Of a stretch of DNA of 64,000 bases, positions 63,438 to 64,000 are shown piece by piece. Each line of letters starts with the position of its first letter. The first letter of the stretch is position 1. The DNA is from Paenibacillus glacialis. GTDB taxonomy: Bacteria > Bacillota > Bacilli > Paenibacillales > Paenibacillaceae. The position numbers and the translations under genes were made by a program. The stretch covers positions 493,248 through 557,247 of the forward strand of contig NZ_LVJH01000007.1 in NCBI RefSeq assembly GCF_001637205.1. Reading direction: 5' to 3'. Below the pieces are notes generated by a model that was not told where the DNA came from, did no database searches, and was given only the letters and a program-made list of their open reading frames with translations.

Positions 63438-63941
63438 ATGAACAAGATGAAATACCCGAATCAGACAGATGATGTTTACGGCATCAAGGCTACTGGTTCC
63501 AAGAAAAAGACTTTTGTACTATGGCGTGAAGTTGTAATGGCCTATGCTGCTCCTGCCATCATGGCAGGTATCGGGGGGGTGGTTACTGCCGATAGGGGTC
63601 TTCAAATAGGGGCATTGACCACAATCGGCGGTGCATCGGCCTTGATGGCCTTGATGATTGGCCTATTGTTGCGAAGCCGAGTGGGCCTTATACGATGGAT
63701 CATCGGTGCACCTCACTTGGTTGTGGTAGGGGTGTTCGCATTGGCCGGTTCCTCGTTTGGCCTATACGCCGCATGGGTGACAACTGGTTTACTAGAAATG
63801 ATGATTCCGAGCAATCACTTGGCCTGGGTCGGTCGTGTCTGGATTGATTTCCCGTTGTCTGGATTCATAGCAAGCACGATAGTGACATGGCGGTGGCGTC
63901 TTGCCGTCACAACTAATTTTTCATCCAAAAGGAGAAGATAA
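63438..63941 (+). CDS. Membrane protein of unknown family
   Basis: The 167-residue protein has a charged N-terminus (NKMKYPNQTDDVYGIKATG) and four or five hydrophobic helices (VMAYAAPAIMAGIGGVVTA; IGALTTIGGASALMALMIGL; LVVVGVFALAGSSFGLYA; FPLSGFIASTIVTW) with many Gly. The C-terminus is basic. GAAGGGAG precedes ATG 63438. No known family is recognised. It is followed after 2 bases by a Rossmann-fold gene and preceded by the MarR operator candidate. Confidence 0.7.
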   Translation: MNKMKYPNQTDDVYGIKATGSKKKTFVLWREVVMAYAAPAIMAGIGGVVTADRGLQIGALTTIGGASALMALMIGLLLRSRVGLIRWIIGAPHLVVVGVFALAGSSFGLYAAWVTTGLLEMMIPSNHLAWVGRVWIDFPLSGFIASTIVTWRWRLAVTTNFSSKRRR

Positions 63942-63943
63942 AA

Positions 63944-64000
63944 ATGATAGTTATTATGGGAGCAACAGGTACGATAGGAAGTGCGCTTTTGGAACGTTTG
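63944..64000 (+). CDS. NAD(P)-binding Rossmann-fold protein, N-terminal fragment
   Basis: ATG 63944 follows AAAAGGAG and gives MIVIMGATGTIGSALLERL, the glycine-rich opening of an NmrA/SDR-type NAD(P)-binding protein. The gene runs off the right edge. It forms an operon with the membrane protein gene. The family resembles that of the gene at 61768. Confidence 0.75.
   Translation, partial: MIVIMGATGTIGSALLERL

Noticed and set aside
1..64000. CRISPR array, rRNA, tRNA, prophage or complete IS
   Set aside because: No regularly spaced repeats, no transposase or integrase ORFs, and no tRNA-like cloverleaf were found on inspection.

Overview
The window reads as chromosomal DNA of a spore-former-type Firmicute, most likely Paenibacillus or a close relative. 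The basis is AGGAGG-type ribosome sites with many TTG/GTG starts, S-layer-homology (SLH) repeats, an AbrB regulator, an NlpC/P60 hydrolase, a pdhABCD operon, a YfmM-type ABC-F protein and a c-di-AMP riboswitch in front of a LysM-3D cell-wall protein. No rRNA, tRNA, CRISPR array, complete insertion sequence or prophage was seen.

Layout. 0-6 kb: the tail of RNase Z, a NagD/YutF-type HAD phosphatase, an overlapping base-excision-repair pair (Fpg-type glycosylase and endonuclease IV), then a tight run of a receiver-like protein, a thioredoxin-fold protein, an ABC ATPase and an RlmM-like RNA methyltransferase, followed by a DinB relic. 6.1-22.9 kb: the most unusual region, a one-direction cluster of 14 genes resembling a Gram-positive Tad/type IV pilus-like machine. 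It holds a Ser/Thr kinase fused to a MinD/CpaE-like domain, three more CpaE/ParA-like proteins, a small membrane protein, a CpaB/SAF protein, a membrane-anchored CpaF/TadA-like ATPase, a double-length TadB/TadC-like membrane protein, four small N-terminally anchored proteins, an SLH protein, and a 1145-residue secreted protein that appears to start at CTG. All four CpaE/ParA-like modules lack the P-loop lysine, and no prepilin peptidase is present.

23-36 kb: an ABC-F ATPase, a ThiF/MoeB-type adenylyltransferase, an orphan OmpR-type regulator with an altered receiver pocket, an NlpC/P60 hydrolase, thiamine pyrophosphokinase, a TRIC-type channel, a low-molecular-weight phosphatase, an esterase and the pyruvate dehydrogenase operon. 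35.7-37.8 kb: an accessory patch with a start-less two-helix ORF, a CPBP protease and a long imperfect inverted-repeat element whose outer end recurs 1.3 kb upstream. 37.9-51.5 kb: thyA-dfrA, a glutamate synthase small subunit, abrB, topoisomerase III, HAD and ArsR-like genes divergent from an MFS transporter, a PhnC-like ATPase, and a lipoprotein/response regulator/histidine kinase operon.

51.5-60.2 kb: glycogen synthesis (glgC divergent from glgB-glgA), an M20 amidohydrolase, and an amino-acid ABC transporter with a fused binding protein-permease. 60.3-61.2 kb: a c-di-AMP (ydaO-type) riboswitch controlling a LysM-3D protein. 61.4-64 kb: a rearranged marR locus in which about 306 bp (the 5' end of marR and its promoter) is duplicated, the first copy is dead, and a Rossmann-fold gene lies between the copies; downstream of the intact marR is a palindromic operator candidate and a membrane protein plus NAD(P)-binding protein operon.

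Several small interspersed repeats occur: a palindromic element in four copies, a twin terminator motif, and hairpins after single genes. All functional calls come from reading translated sequence and motifs by eye; no database search was run.
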